Shown here in pieces: positions 14,430-21,110 of a stretch of 21,195 bases of DNA (the first letter of the stretch is position 1; each line of letters begins with the position of its first letter). The position numbers were made by a program, and so were the translations under genes. The stretch spans positions 1-21,195 of the forward strand of contig CAJUQS010000010.1 in the NCBI GenBank assembly GCA_910588365.1. Direction: 5' to 3'. Under the pieces are notes generated by a model. That model saw nothing but the letters and a program-made list of their open reading frames with translations, was not told the origin of the DNA and made no database searches. This DNA is from an uncultured Oscillospiraceae bacterium. GTDB taxonomy: Bacteria > Bacillota > Clostridia > Oscillospirales > Oscillospiraceae.

Positions 14430-14438
14430 GAGGGAAAT

Positions 14439-14642
14439 ATGATTCACTACAAAATAAATGTTCTGCATGAGTTAAAGGAAGCAGGGTACTCAAGTTACCG
14501 GTTACAAAAAGAGAAAATATTTTCAGCTGGTATGATCGATAAATTGCGGAAAGGCGATGTATCTATTACAGTAGATACGCTCAACACACTTTGTACTCTG
14601 TTGCAATGCCAGCCGGGCGACATATTGGAATGGCATTCTTGA
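14439..14642 (+). CDS. YozG-like Cro/C1-type HTH regulator, first of tandem pair (element copy 2)
   Basis: The 67-residue protein is MIHYKINVLHELKEAGYSSYRLQKEKIFSAGMIDKLRK... ending LLQCQPGDILEWHS. This is the short HTH_26/YozG-like fold consisting of one DNA-binding domain and nothing else. I use the ATG at 14439, with AGAGGG just upstream; an in-frame ATG at 14415 lies inside the divergent promoter and would add 8 unmatched residues. It is clearly AT-rich compared with the flanking housekeeping genes. It shares the MxxYKxNxLxELKxAGYS frame and the CQPGDxxEW end with the regulator in copy 1 but differs in the middle, which includes the DNA-reading helix, so operator specificity may differ. 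Confidence 0.87.
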   Translation: MIHYKINVLHELKEAGYSSYRLQKEKIFSAGMIDKLRKGDVSITVDTLNTLCTLLQCQPGDILEWHS

Positions 14643-14657
14643 CGATATGGGGGAGCT

Positions 14658-14870
14658 ATGGTACGATATAAAATTGATATTTTACAAGAGCTGAAAAACG
14701 CAGGTTACTCCAGCTATCGCCTACAGAAAGAGAAGCTGCTTGCGACCAGTACATTAAATAAGCTTCGCGGCGGGGACACAACGATAACGGTTGTGAGCCT
14801 GAACGCGATTTGCGACATGCTGGAGTGCCAGCCTGGCGATCTGCTGGAGTGGTATAAACCGGAGGGCTAG
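14658..14870 (+). CDS. YozG-like Cro/C1-type HTH regulator, second of tandem pair (element copy 2)
   Basis: The 70-residue protein is MVRYKIDILQELKNAGYSSYRLQKEKLLATSTLNKLRGG... ending MLECQPGDLLEWYKPEG. It is a paralogue of the preceding gene, 15 bases downstream, with GGGGGAG before the ATG, so the two are probably co-translated. Helices 1-2 (GYSSYRLQKEK) are identical in the two, while the recognition-helix region differs (ATSTLNKLRGG against SAGMIDKLRKG). Duplication followed by divergence inside the element is the simplest explanation. Heterodimers or two operators are possible (inference). Confidence 0.87.
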   Translation: MVRYKIDILQELKNAGYSSYRLQKEKLLATSTLNKLRGGDTTITVVSLNAICDMLECQPGDLLEWYKPEG

Positions 14871-14894
14871 GCTCCACCGCAGCGCCTGTCCAGT

Positions 14895-15106
14895 CGAGCC
14901 GGGCGGCAGTAACGGACGCCCCGAGTCCGGTATGGAGCGCTGAAAGCCGGGGCACGTTCACGGGGCACCGCAGCTCTTGTCTTTTCCCGCGTGTCCGATA
15001 AACCCCCGTTTGCTTTGGGGGTCCGGGGGGACACCCCCGGCGGCTTTTTGGTTACTTTTTGTCCGAACAAAAAGTAACCGCGGGGCGCGGGGCTGCGTAA
15101 GCCCCG
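14895..15106 (-). repeat. Element copy 2, right terminal inverted repeat arm
   Basis: It is closely related to 2765-2986 and, reversed, to the left arms. The A/T-rich hairpin has a 13-bp perfect stem (15050-15062/15067-15079, GGTTACTTTTTGT and complement). Compared with GGATAC..GTATCC in the left arm of copy 1, the third stem base is exchanged on both sides, keeping the pair. The inner boundary is less certain than in copy 1, since 14871-14894 aligns poorly. Confidence 0.78.
15023..15049 (+). terminator. Terminator-like hairpin in right arm, copy 2
   Basis: CCGGGGG (15023-15029) pairs with CCCCCGG (15034-15040) and is followed by CGGC and TTTTT (15045-15049), exactly as in copy 1. It should stop transcripts of the tandem HTH genes before cmk. 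Confidence 0.6.
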
Positions 15107-15120
15107 TATGACTCGCATCA

Positions 15121-15205
15121 TTCGGCAGAGCCGAACGACAGCTCGGGCGGCGCAAGCCCGGACTATCAAACAGAAAACCCCCGCCCTGCCGCCCACGGGG
15201 CGGCA
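15121..15205 (+). promoter_or_regulatory. Three serial hairpins in the cmk leader
   Basis: Between the element and cmk lie three short hairpins: TTCGGC/GCCGAA (15121-15126/15130-15135), CGGGC/GCCCG (15144-15148/15156-15160) and TGCCGCCC/GGGCGGCA (15187-15194/15198-15205). None is followed by a T-run, and no sigma-A promoter was recognised in 15107-15237. They may be remnants of further GC-rich intergenic repeats or a structured leader. Confidence 0.35.
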
Positions 15206-15237
15206 AAATAAAGCAGCGCAGGGCAGAAAGGACCCCC

Positions 15238-15924
15238 ATGGAAAACAAAAAAAACTATTCAGTAGCCATCGACGGACCCAGCGGAGCAGGAAAGAGCACC
15301 CTTGCCCGCTCCGCCGCCAGGGAATTAGGAATCCTCTATGTGGATACCGGGGCCATCTACCGCACGGCGGCCCTGTTTGTCCGCAGCCGTGGCGCGGACC
15401 CAGACAGCGAGGCGGAGGCCGCCGCCATTCTGCCGGACTTGAAAATCTCGATCGGCTATGGGGCGGACGGCCTTCAGCGGATGTACCTGGACGGCGAGGA
15501 CGTCAGCGACGCAATCCGCCTGCCCGAAGTCTCCATGCTGGCCTCCCGGGTTTCCAGCCTGCCGGCGGTGCGCGCCTTCCTGCTGGAGATGCAGCGGAGC
15601 CTGGCGAAGGAGCAGAGCGTCATCATGGACGGCCGGGATATCGGTACCGTTGTGCTGCCCGGCGCGGACGTGAAAATTTTTCTCACCGCCAGCGCGGAGG
15701 AGCGGGCCCGGCGGCGGTTCCTTGAGCTGGAAAAGCGCGGCACGCCCAAGGACTACGATGAGCTGCTGCGGGAGATCGAGGAGCGGGACTATAACGACTC
15801 CCACCGGGCGGCGGCGCCCCTGCGCCAGCCGGAGGACGGGGTGACGCTGGATACCACGGGACTGGACTTCCGGCAAAGCCTGGAGCGGCTGCTGGAGATC
15901 ATCAGGGGGAGGATGGCTCTGTGA
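15238..15924 (+). CDS. cmk: (d)CMP kinase
   Basis: Cmk phosphorylates CMP and dCMP to the diphosphates with ATP in pyrimidine nucleotide metabolism. The 228-residue protein has the P-loop IDGPSGAGKST (11-21), LYVDTGAIYRT (about 33-43), the nucleotide-binding DGRDIGTVVLP (about 130-140) and the lid/C-terminal EIEERDYNDSHRAAAPL (about 180-196) typical of bacterial CMP kinases. The ATG is preceded by AAAGGA. Its stop overlaps the GTG of plsC, starting the cmk-plsC-ispH/rpsA operon that is common in Clostridia. Confidence 0.97.
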   Translation: MENKKNYSVAIDGPSGAGKSTLARSAARELGILYVDTGAIYRTAALFVRSRGADPDSEAEAAAILPDLKISIGYGADGLQRMYLDGEDVSDAIRLPEVSMLASRVSSLPAVRAFLLEMQRSLAKEQSVIMDGRDIGTVVLPGADVKIFLTASAEERARRRFLELEKRGTPKDYDELLREIEERDYNDSHRAAAPLRQPEDGVTLDTTGLDFRQSLERLLEIIRGRMAL

Positions 15925-16520
15925 CGGATTTTTACCGCTTTGTGTACCGCCTGATAGCGCCCTTCATCCGCCTGTTTTTCCCCCACCGGGCCGTGGGGCT
16001 GGAAAATCTGCCGGAGGGCGGCGCACTCCTGTGCGCCAACCACGCCAGCGGGTGGGACCCGTTTTTGATCGCCATTGCCCTGCCGGTGGACTCCCGGCTG
16101 ACGGTGATGGGCAAGGACCAGCTCTTCCGTATCCCCCTGGTGGGGACGCTGCTGCGGAAAGCCGGGGTGTTCCCCGTCAAGCGGGGCGGCAACGATCTGA
16201 CCGCCATGAAGACGGCCATCCGCGCCCTGAATGAGGGAAACCGTCTGCTGGTGTTCCCCGAGGGCACCCGGGTGGGGGACGAGAAGGGGAGCGAGGCCAA
16301 GGGCGGCGTCACCGTCATGGCCACCCGAACCGGTGTGCCAATGGTGCCCGTGTACTGCGGGCCGAAGCACAAATTTTTGCGGAAAACCACCATCGCCTTT
16401 GGCCAGCCCTATGTCCCCGTCATCGCCGGACGCCGCGCCACAGCGGAGGAAAACCGGGAAATCGCCGAGGAGATCCTGCGCCGCATCTATGAGCTGCGGG
16501 AGGTAGACGGATGGAAGTAA
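15921..16520 (+). CDS. plsC: 1-acyl-sn-glycerol-3-phosphate acyltransferase
   Basis: PlsC acylates lysophosphatidic acid to phosphatidic acid at the membrane. The 199-residue protein has the catalytic HX4D box NHASGWD (His41, Asp46) and the substrate motif FPEGTR (112-117), with a hydrophobic N-terminal region (FVYRLIAPFIRLFF) that could attach it to the membrane. The start is GTG 15921, overlapping the cmk stop (GTGA), with GGGGGAGG upstream. Its end overlaps the next gene by 10 bases, so the three genes are translationally linked. Confidence 0.95.
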   Translation: MTDFYRFVYRLIAPFIRLFFPHRAVGLENLPEGGALLCANHASGWDPFLIAIALPVDSRLTVMGKDQLFRIPLVGTLLRKAGVFPVKRGGNDLTAMKTAIRALNEGNRLLVFPEGTRVGDEKGSEAKGGVTVMATRTGVPMVPVYCGPKHKFLRKTTIAFGQPYVPVIAGRRATAEENREIAEEILRRIYELREVDGWK

Positions 16521-18454
16521 TCTGCGCCAGGAGCGCCGGGTTCTGCTTCGGCGTGGCGCGGGCGGTGGGCATGGCCAGGGAGCTGGCGCGAAGCGCGCAG
16601 AGCCCCAGGGTGCTGGGCAGCGTCATCCACAACCGCCGCGTCACCGGGGAACTGGAGGCGCTGGGCATGGGCGCGCTTTCCTCACCGGAGGAGGCGGAGC
16701 CGGGGGACAGTGTGCTGCTGCGGGCCCACGGCGTGGGACCCCGGGTCTACGAGGTCCTGGCGGAGCGGGGGGCCTGCGCCGTGGACGCGACCTGCCCCAA
16801 GGTGGCCCGGGTCCAGCGCCTGGTCCGTCAGGCGGAGGAGGAGGGCCGCCAGCCGGTGATGATCGGCGATCCGGACCACCCGGAGGTCCGGGGAATTGGG
16901 GGCTGGTGCCGGAACCTGCTGGTACTTTCTGGACCGGAGGCGGCCGCCAAATGGGCCCAAACCGCTGGAGCCAGCGGGGAAGCGGTCCTCACGGTGGTCT
17001 CACAGACCACCTTGCGCCGGGAGATTTATGAAAAAACTTTAAAAATTCTAAAAAAACAGTGTACAAATCTAAAAATGTTTGATACAATATGTGATGCTAC
17101 GCAGGAACGTCAATCGGAAGCGGCTCTCCTCGCCGCCAGGGTGGACGCGATGGTGGTTGTTGGCGATCCCCAAAGCGCCAATACGAAGCATCTGACAGAG
17201 ATCTGCCGTTTACATTGCTCCCGTGTCTTTCAGATTGAGGATGCGGACGAGCTGCCCTGGATGGAACTCTGCGGGTGCTCCGTGGTTGGTCTGACGGCGG
17301 GGGCGTCGACGCCCGCGAGCATCATAAAGGAGGTCAAAAAGACGATGAGTGAAGAAAAAATCCAGGGCGAGGGCATGGAGAATTTTGCCGAATTGGTAGA
17401 GCAGTATACCAATACTTTAAATACAGGAGATAAGGTAACCGGTGTGGTCACGGCCATCACCCCCACGGAAGTCCATGTGGACCTGGGCTGCAAGCAGGCC
17501 GGCTACATCCCTGTGGACCAGCTCAGCGACGATCCCACGGTGAAGCCGGAGGACGTGGTAAAGGTGGGCGACCAGGTGGAGCTGTTCGTCATCCGCGTCA
17601 ACGACGTGGAGGGCTACGCTACGCTGTCCAAGAAGCGCGTGGACGCCGTGAAGGTGTGGGAGGATATTGAGACCGCCTGCGCCGACAAGGACATCATGGA
17701 GGGCATCGTCACCGAGGAGAACAAGGGCGGCGTTGTCGTGTCCGTGAAGGGCCAGCGGGTGTTCGTGCCCGCCTCCCAGTCCGGCCTGCCCCGCGACGCG
17801 GCCATGACCGAGCTGGTGAAGCAGCGCGTGAAGCTGCGCATTACCGAGGTCAACCGCGCCCGCCGCCGCGTGGTGGGTTCCATCAAGGTGGTGCAGCAGG
17901 AGGCCCGCGCTGCAGCTGCAGCCGAGGTCTGGGCAAGCATTGAGGTGGGCAAGCACTACACCGGCACGGTCAAGAGCATGACCAGCTACGGCGTGTTTGT
18001 GGACATCGGCGGTGTGGACGGCATGGTACATATCACCGATCTGAGCTGGAGCCGCATCAAGCACCCCAACGAGATCGTGGCTATCGGCGATACGCTGGAG
18101 GTGTATGTCATTTCCTTCGACCCGGAGAAGAAGAAGATCTCCCTGGGCGTGAAGGACCGCAGCACCAACCCCTGGCAGGTGTTTATGGACACCTACAAGA
18201 CCGGGGACGTGGCCTCTGTGCGCATTGTGAAGCTGATGACCTTCGGCGCTTTCGCTGAGGTTGTTCCCGGTGTGGACGGCTTGATCCACATCTCTCAGAT
18301 TGCGGACCACCGCATTGAGAAGCCCGGCGACGTCCTGGCTGAGGGCCAGACTGTGGATGCGAAGATCACCGCCGTGGATGAGGAGAAGCAGAAGATCTCC
18401 CTGTCCATCCGGGCTCTGCTGGCGCCCACCCCGGCTCCCGCCGAGGAGGAGTAA
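16511..18454 (+). CDS. ispH: IspH - ribosomal protein S1 fusion
   Basis: This is a bifunctional 647-residue protein. Residues 1-277 are 4-hydroxy-3-methylbut-2-enyl diphosphate reductase, the last MEP-pathway step, with the three Fe-S cysteines C12, C95 and C194 and the conserved histidines H40, H73 and H123. Residues about 305-635 hold four S1 RNA-binding repeats (starts near 305, 393, 478 and 562), as in ribosomal protein S1, which helps mRNA bind the 30S subunit. Such fusions are known in Clostridia. The segment coding residues about 174-196 is strikingly AT-rich. A strong Shine-Dalgarno and in-frame ATG at 17345 (Met279) lie right at the junction. A downstream terminator closes the operon. 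Confidence 0.96.
   Translation: MEVICARSAGFCFGVARAVGMARELARSAQSPRVLGSVIHNRRVTGELEALGMGALSSPEEAEPGDSVLLRAHGVGPRVYEVLAERGACAVDATCPKVARVQRLVRQAEEEGRQPVMIGDPDHPEVRGIGGWCRNLLVLSGPEAAAKWAQTAGASGEAVLTVVSQTTLRREIYEKTLKILKKQCTNLKMFDTICDATQERQSEAALLAARVDAMVVVGDPQSANTKHLTEICRLHCSRVFQIEDADELPWMELCGCSVVGLTAGASTPASIIKEVKKTMSEEKIQGEGMENFAELVEQYTNTLNTGDKVTGVVTAITPTEVHVDLGCKQAGYIPVDQLSDDPTVKPEDVVKVGDQVELFVIRVNDVEGYATLSKKRVDAVKVWEDIETACADKDIMEGIVTEENKGGVVVSVKGQRVFVPASQSGLPRDAAMTELVKQRVKLRITEVNRARRRVVGSIKVVQQEARAAAAAEVWASIEVGKHYTGTVKSMTSYGVFVDIGGVDGMVHITDLSWSRIKHPNEIVAIGDTLEVYVISFDPEKKKISLGVKDRSTNPWQVFMDTYKTGDVASVRIVKLMTFGAFAEVVPGVDGLIHISQIADHRIEKPGDVLAEGQTVDAKITAVDEEKQKISLSIRALLAPTPAPAEEE
17326..17347 (+). promoter_or_regulatory. 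Internal ribosome-binding site and start for the S1 half
   Basis: AAAGGAGGT (17326-17334) is a near-perfect Shine-Dalgarno, 10 bases before an in-frame ATG at 17345, exactly between the IspH and S1 domains. Initiation here would give a 369-residue S1-only protein. The SD partly encodes the conserved IKEV residues of IspH, so coincidence must be considered. Confidence 0.5.
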
Positions 18455-18467
18455 GCGTGTTTGATAG

Positions 18468-18504
18468 GGCAGGCGGCCTCCCGGCCGCCTGCCTTTCCTT
18501 TTTT
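18468..18504 (+). terminator. Rho-independent terminator after the ispH-rpsA fusion
   Basis: A perfect 11-bp GC-rich stem (18468-18478 with 18483-18493) and a TCCC loop are followed by TTTCCTTTTTT. It lies 13 bases past the stop codon and is one of the two clearest terminators in the window. Confidence 0.95.
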
Positions 18505-18542
18505 ACAGTCCCGGACCGGGGGCGAAAGAAGCGAAAAAACTA

Positions 18543-18571
18543 TTGAAATTATCCCTTCTTTGGGGTATACT
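18543..18571 (+). promoter_or_regulatory. Sigma-A promoter for the DUF1858 gene
   Basis: TTGAAA (18543-18548), a 17-base spacer and TATACT (18566-18571) lie 70 bases before the start codon at 18642 and just downstream of the preceding terminator. Confidence 0.75.
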
Positions 18572-18641
18572 ATTTCCGCTGAAAGAGAAAGACCAGCAAG
18601 ACCCCTGACATCAGAAAGAAAACACTTTGGAGGAAACAACC

Positions 18642-18842
18642 ATGGTTACCATTACAAAAGATACCATCATCGGCGATATCCTGGACATGGCGCCCCAGAC
18701 CGCGCCCGTCTTTCTGTCCATCGGTATGCACTGCCTGGGCTGTCCCAGCAGCAGGGGCGAGACCGTGGAACAGGCCTGCGCCGTCCACGGCGTGGACGTG
18801 GAGAAGCTGCTGGAAGTGGTCAACGCCGAGGCCAATAAGTAA
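18642..18842 (+). CDS. DUF1858 domain-containing CxxC protein
   Basis: The 66-residue protein consists of one DUF1858 domain: MVTITKDTIIGDILDMAPQTAPVFLSIGMHCLGCPSSRGETVEQACAVHGVDVEKLL. The CLGC motif (31-34) suggests a redox or metal-binding role, and such proteins are often called disulfide oxidoreductase-like, but no reaction is established. I choose ATG 18642, 8 bases after GGAGG, over an upstream TTG. It has its own promoter and appears monocistronic. Confidence 0.92.
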   Translation: MVTITKDTIIGDILDMAPQTAPVFLSIGMHCLGCPSSRGETVEQACAVHGVDVEKLLEVVNAEANK

Positions 18843-18847
18843 ACGAG

Positions 18848-18897
18848 AACCAAAGGCAGGGGCTCATAGGCTTTTTCTATGAGTCCCTTGTTTGGTT
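18848..18897 (+). terminator. Possible terminator between the DUF1858 gene and trmK
   Basis: An imperfect long hairpin pairs AACCAAA (18848-18854) with TTTGGTT (18891-18897) and, inside, GGGGCTCATAG with CTATGAGTCCC (18859-18869/18877-18887) around a T-rich loop. The inner stem is followed only by TTGTTTGG, so the T-tract is weak. It may reduce rather than block read-through. Confidence 0.55.
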
Positions 18898-18919
18898 GTC
18901 AGGAAAAGGGGGGAGAAGC

Positions 18920-19657
18920 GTGGCGGGAAAACCGGATATGGGGGTGCGCCTGCGAACCATTGCCGGCCTGGTGCCGGATGGGTGCCGGTGCCTGGCTGAT
19001 ATCGGCACCGACCACGGTTACATCCCGGTTTCCCTGCTGATGGAGGGGAAAATCCGGCGGGCTGTGGCGGCGGACATCGGCAAACTCCCCTTAGACCACG
19101 CCAGGCGTACCGCCGGACTGGCCGGCGTGGCGGCGGATAAGCTGGACTTCCGGCTGGGGGACGGGCTGAGCGTCCTCTCGCCCGGCGAGGCGGATGTGAT
19201 CGTCATCGCCGGCATGGGGGGCGACGCCATAGCCGCCATTTTGGAGGATGCCCCGTGGAGCAGGGACGGGCCCCTGCTGCTGCTCCAGCCCATGAGCAGG
19301 GCGGAGGTCCTGCGCCGGTGGCTGCCTGTGCACGGCTATCGGGTTTCTGCGGAGCGGCTGGTTCAGGACAAGGGGGTGATCTACCCCATTCTGACCGCCC
19401 AAGGCGGGGATATGCCGCCGGTGACAGAGTCCCGGAGCTGGGGCGGACTTTTGCTGGAGGCGGATCCGCTGTGGGGGCTGTACCTCGCGGACCGGGTCCT
19501 GCGCCTGCGCAGGGCGGCGGCCGGGCTGTCCATGGCCAGGGATCCGGCGGCGGTCCAAAAACGGGAAAATCTGCTCCGGATCGTTGAGGACCTGGAGCGC
19601 TGGAAGGGGGAATGGGAACGTGCCCACGGTACGGGAGATCGAGCGCGCACTCTATGA
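18920..19657 (+). CDS. trmK: tRNA (adenine(22)-N1)-methyltransferase TrmK
   Basis: TrmK methylates N1 of A22 in tRNA using S-adenosylmethionine. The roughly 245-residue protein has the class I MTase motif ADIGTDHGYIP (26-36), the post-I acidic AADIGKLPLDHAR and the signature VIVIAGMGGDAI (93-104), then LLLQPM and a C-terminal coiled region (LLRIVEDLERW). The start is probably GTG 18920 with GGGGGAGAA upstream; the longer frame from 18896 begins in the preceding hairpin. In Firmicutes trmK is commonly followed by the Nif3-family gene, as here, and the two overlap by 38 bases. Confidence 0.93.
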   Translation: MAGKPDMGVRLRTIAGLVPDGCRCLADIGTDHGYIPVSLLMEGKIRRAVAADIGKLPLDHARRTAGLAGVAADKLDFRLGDGLSVLSPGEADVIVIAGMGGDAIAAILEDAPWSRDGPLLLLQPMSRAEVLRRWLPVHGYRVSAERLVQDKGVIYPILTAQGGDMPPVTESRSWGGLLLEADPLWGLYLADRVLRLRRAAAGLSMARDPAAVQKRENLLRIVEDLERWKGEWERAHGTGDRARTL

Positions 19658-20408
19658 GCTGGCTCCCCGGGAGCTGGCCATGGAGTGGGACAACGTGGGA
19701 CTGCTGGTGGGCAGCCCGGACCGGGAGGTGGGGCGTGTCCTGGTGGCGCTGGATGTGACGGAGAGCGCTGCGGCGGAGGCTGCGGATTTGGGAGCGGAGC
19801 TGATCATCGCCCACCATCCGGTGATGAACTGCGCCTGGGCGCCGGTGCAGACGCTCCGGGACGATACGCCCCAGGGGCGCCTGCTCACCACGCTGGTCCG
19901 GCGGAACCTGTCCGCCATCTGTATGCACACCAATCTGGACCGGGCGCAGGGGGGCGTGAACGACGTCCTGGCGGCGGTCCTGGGCCTGGAGGACGTGGAG
20001 CGGCTCTCCGGCGGGGACGATATCGTCCGGCAGGGCAGGCTCCCGGCGGCCATGGCGCTGCCGGATTTCCTGGAAAGAGTTGGAAAGGCGCTGGGGCCCA
20101 ACGGCATCCGCTATACGGACGGTGAACGTCCCATCCGGCGGGTGGCGGTGGGCGGCGGGGCCTGCGGCAGCTTTTTCCGGGCCGCGGCAGCCGGGGGCTG
20201 TGACGCGTTTGTCACCGCGGACGTGAAGTACGACCAGTTTTTGGACGCCAGGGCCTTGGGCCTGACGCTCATTGACGCCGGGCACTTTCCCACGGAGAAT
20301 GTGATCTGCCCGGTACTAGTCCGATTCCTGGAGGAGCGGTTTTGCGGGCTGGAGGTCGTGCGGTCCGCCGTCCACCGGGAGGTGGTGCGTTACTTCGCCG
20401 TTCCTTGA
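19620..20408 (+). CDS. Nif3-like dinuclear metal centre hexameric protein
   Basis: The 262-residue protein has the metal-site motifs of the NIF3/DUF34 family: AHHPVM (His65, His66), MHTNLDRAQGGVND (His103, Asp107) and DAGHFPTENV (His222, Glu226). It starts PTVREIERALYELAPRELAMEWDNVGLLVG. It is the short form, lacking the PII-like insertion of the roughly 370-residue versions. Substrate is unknown; GTP cyclohydrolase annotations exist but are doubtful. I choose GTG 19620 (AAGGGGG 9 bases upstream), inside the end of trmK, giving translational coupling. Confidence 0.94.
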   Translation: MPTVREIERALYELAPRELAMEWDNVGLLVGSPDREVGRVLVALDVTESAAAEAADLGAELIIAHHPVMNCAWAPVQTLRDDTPQGRLLTTLVRRNLSAICMHTNLDRAQGGVNDVLAAVLGLEDVERLSGGDDIVRQGRLPAAMALPDFLERVGKALGPNGIRYTDGERPIRRVAVGGGACGSFFRAAAAGGCDAFVTADVKYDQFLDARALGLTLIDAGHFPTENVICPVLVRFLEERFCGLEVVRSAVHREVVRYFAVP

Positions 20409-20423
20409 GAGGGGGGCGGATGG

Positions 20424-21110
20424 ATGCACTATGTAATGGCGGATCTCCACGGGGAGACCGGCCGCTGGCAGGGGATGCTGCGGGAAATATCCTTTTCTGA
20501 TAGGGATACGATCTACATTCTGGGGGACGTGGTGGACCGGGGCGGCATTGGCGGCGTGGACATCCTGCTGGACATCATGGACCGGCCCAACGTGGTGATG
20601 CTGCTGGGCAACCACGAGGCCATGTGCCTGAAGGCCACGGACCATCCGGAGGATGGACGGGCGGCGTCCCACTGGCTCCGCAACGGCGGCGCGGCCACCC
20701 AAAACGGCCTCTCCCGGCTGGACCCGGCGAAACGCGCGGCTGTTCTGGACTTTTTGCGGAAGCTGCCGGATCACCTGGAGGTGGCGGCTGGCGGACAGCG
20801 GTATTATCTGGTCCATGGCTTCCCGGCGGACAGCACCTATGACCGGGTCTGGGCCCGGCCGGGCGCCCAGGCCGTGAGCCCCTTTTCGGACGGCAGCATC
20901 GTGGTGGCGGGGCACACGCCGGTCTGCGAGCTCTTCGGAGACGACAGGGCGGCCCTGGACCGGTATCTGGACAGCCTGTCTGACGGACACTTCCGCATCT
21001 TCCACGGCCAAGGATACATCGACATTGACTGCGCCTGCGGCTATCCGATGATTCCGCAGCGCCGTCTTGCCTGTCTGCGTCTGGAGGACCTGCGGGAGTT
21101 CTATACCTAA
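20424..21110 (+). CDS. PPP-type metallophosphoesterase (Ser/Thr phosphatase-like or Ap4A hydrolase-like)
   Basis: The 228-residue protein has the full calcineurin-like metal site: DLHG (Asp7, His9), GDVVDRG (34-40), GNHE (62-65), a VHG His near residue 135 and AGHTPV (near 163). This pattern fits the bacterial PPP phosphatases that include PrpE and symmetric Ap4A hydrolases. The YIDIDCACGYP segment near the C-terminus is common in this group. Substrate cannot be settled by eye. ATG 20424 overlaps another ATG at 20420 in a different frame; GGGGGGCGGA lies upstream. It ends just before the right-edge repeat. Confidence 0.9.
   Translation: MHYVMADLHGETGRWQGMLREISFSDRDTIYILGDVVDRGGIGGVDILLDIMDRPNVVMLLGNHEAMCLKATDHPEDGRAASHWLRNGGAATQNGLSRLDPAKRAAVLDFLRKLPDHLEVAAGGQRYYLVHGFPADSTYDRVWARPGAQAVSPFSDGSIVVAGHTPVCELFGDDRAALDRYLDSLSDGHFRIFHGQGYIDIDCACGYPMIPQRRLACLRLEDLREFYT

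Larger units (their letters stand above)
13858..15106. mobile_element. Inverted-repeat cassette, copy 2 (between the flavoprotein gene and cmk)
   Basis: This is the second copy of the unit at 1918-2988, in the same orientation and 1.25 kb long. It carries the same leftward 96-residue gene and two tandem HTH genes instead of one. The outer ends are CCCGGGGCTT (left) and AAGCCCCG (right). It begins 23 bases after the flavoprotein stop codon. Flanking bases (GTTCG on the left, TATGA on the right) show no target-site duplication. It has no transposase. The copy interrupts the usual flavoprotein-cmk neighbourhood (established pattern in Clostridia, from memory). Confidence 0.75.

Noticed and set aside
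14371..14493. Longer start for the leftward gene of copy 2
   Set aside because: It would run through the consensus promoter and into the divergent HTH gene; the ATG at 14370 has a strong ribosome-binding site and matches the start in copy 1.
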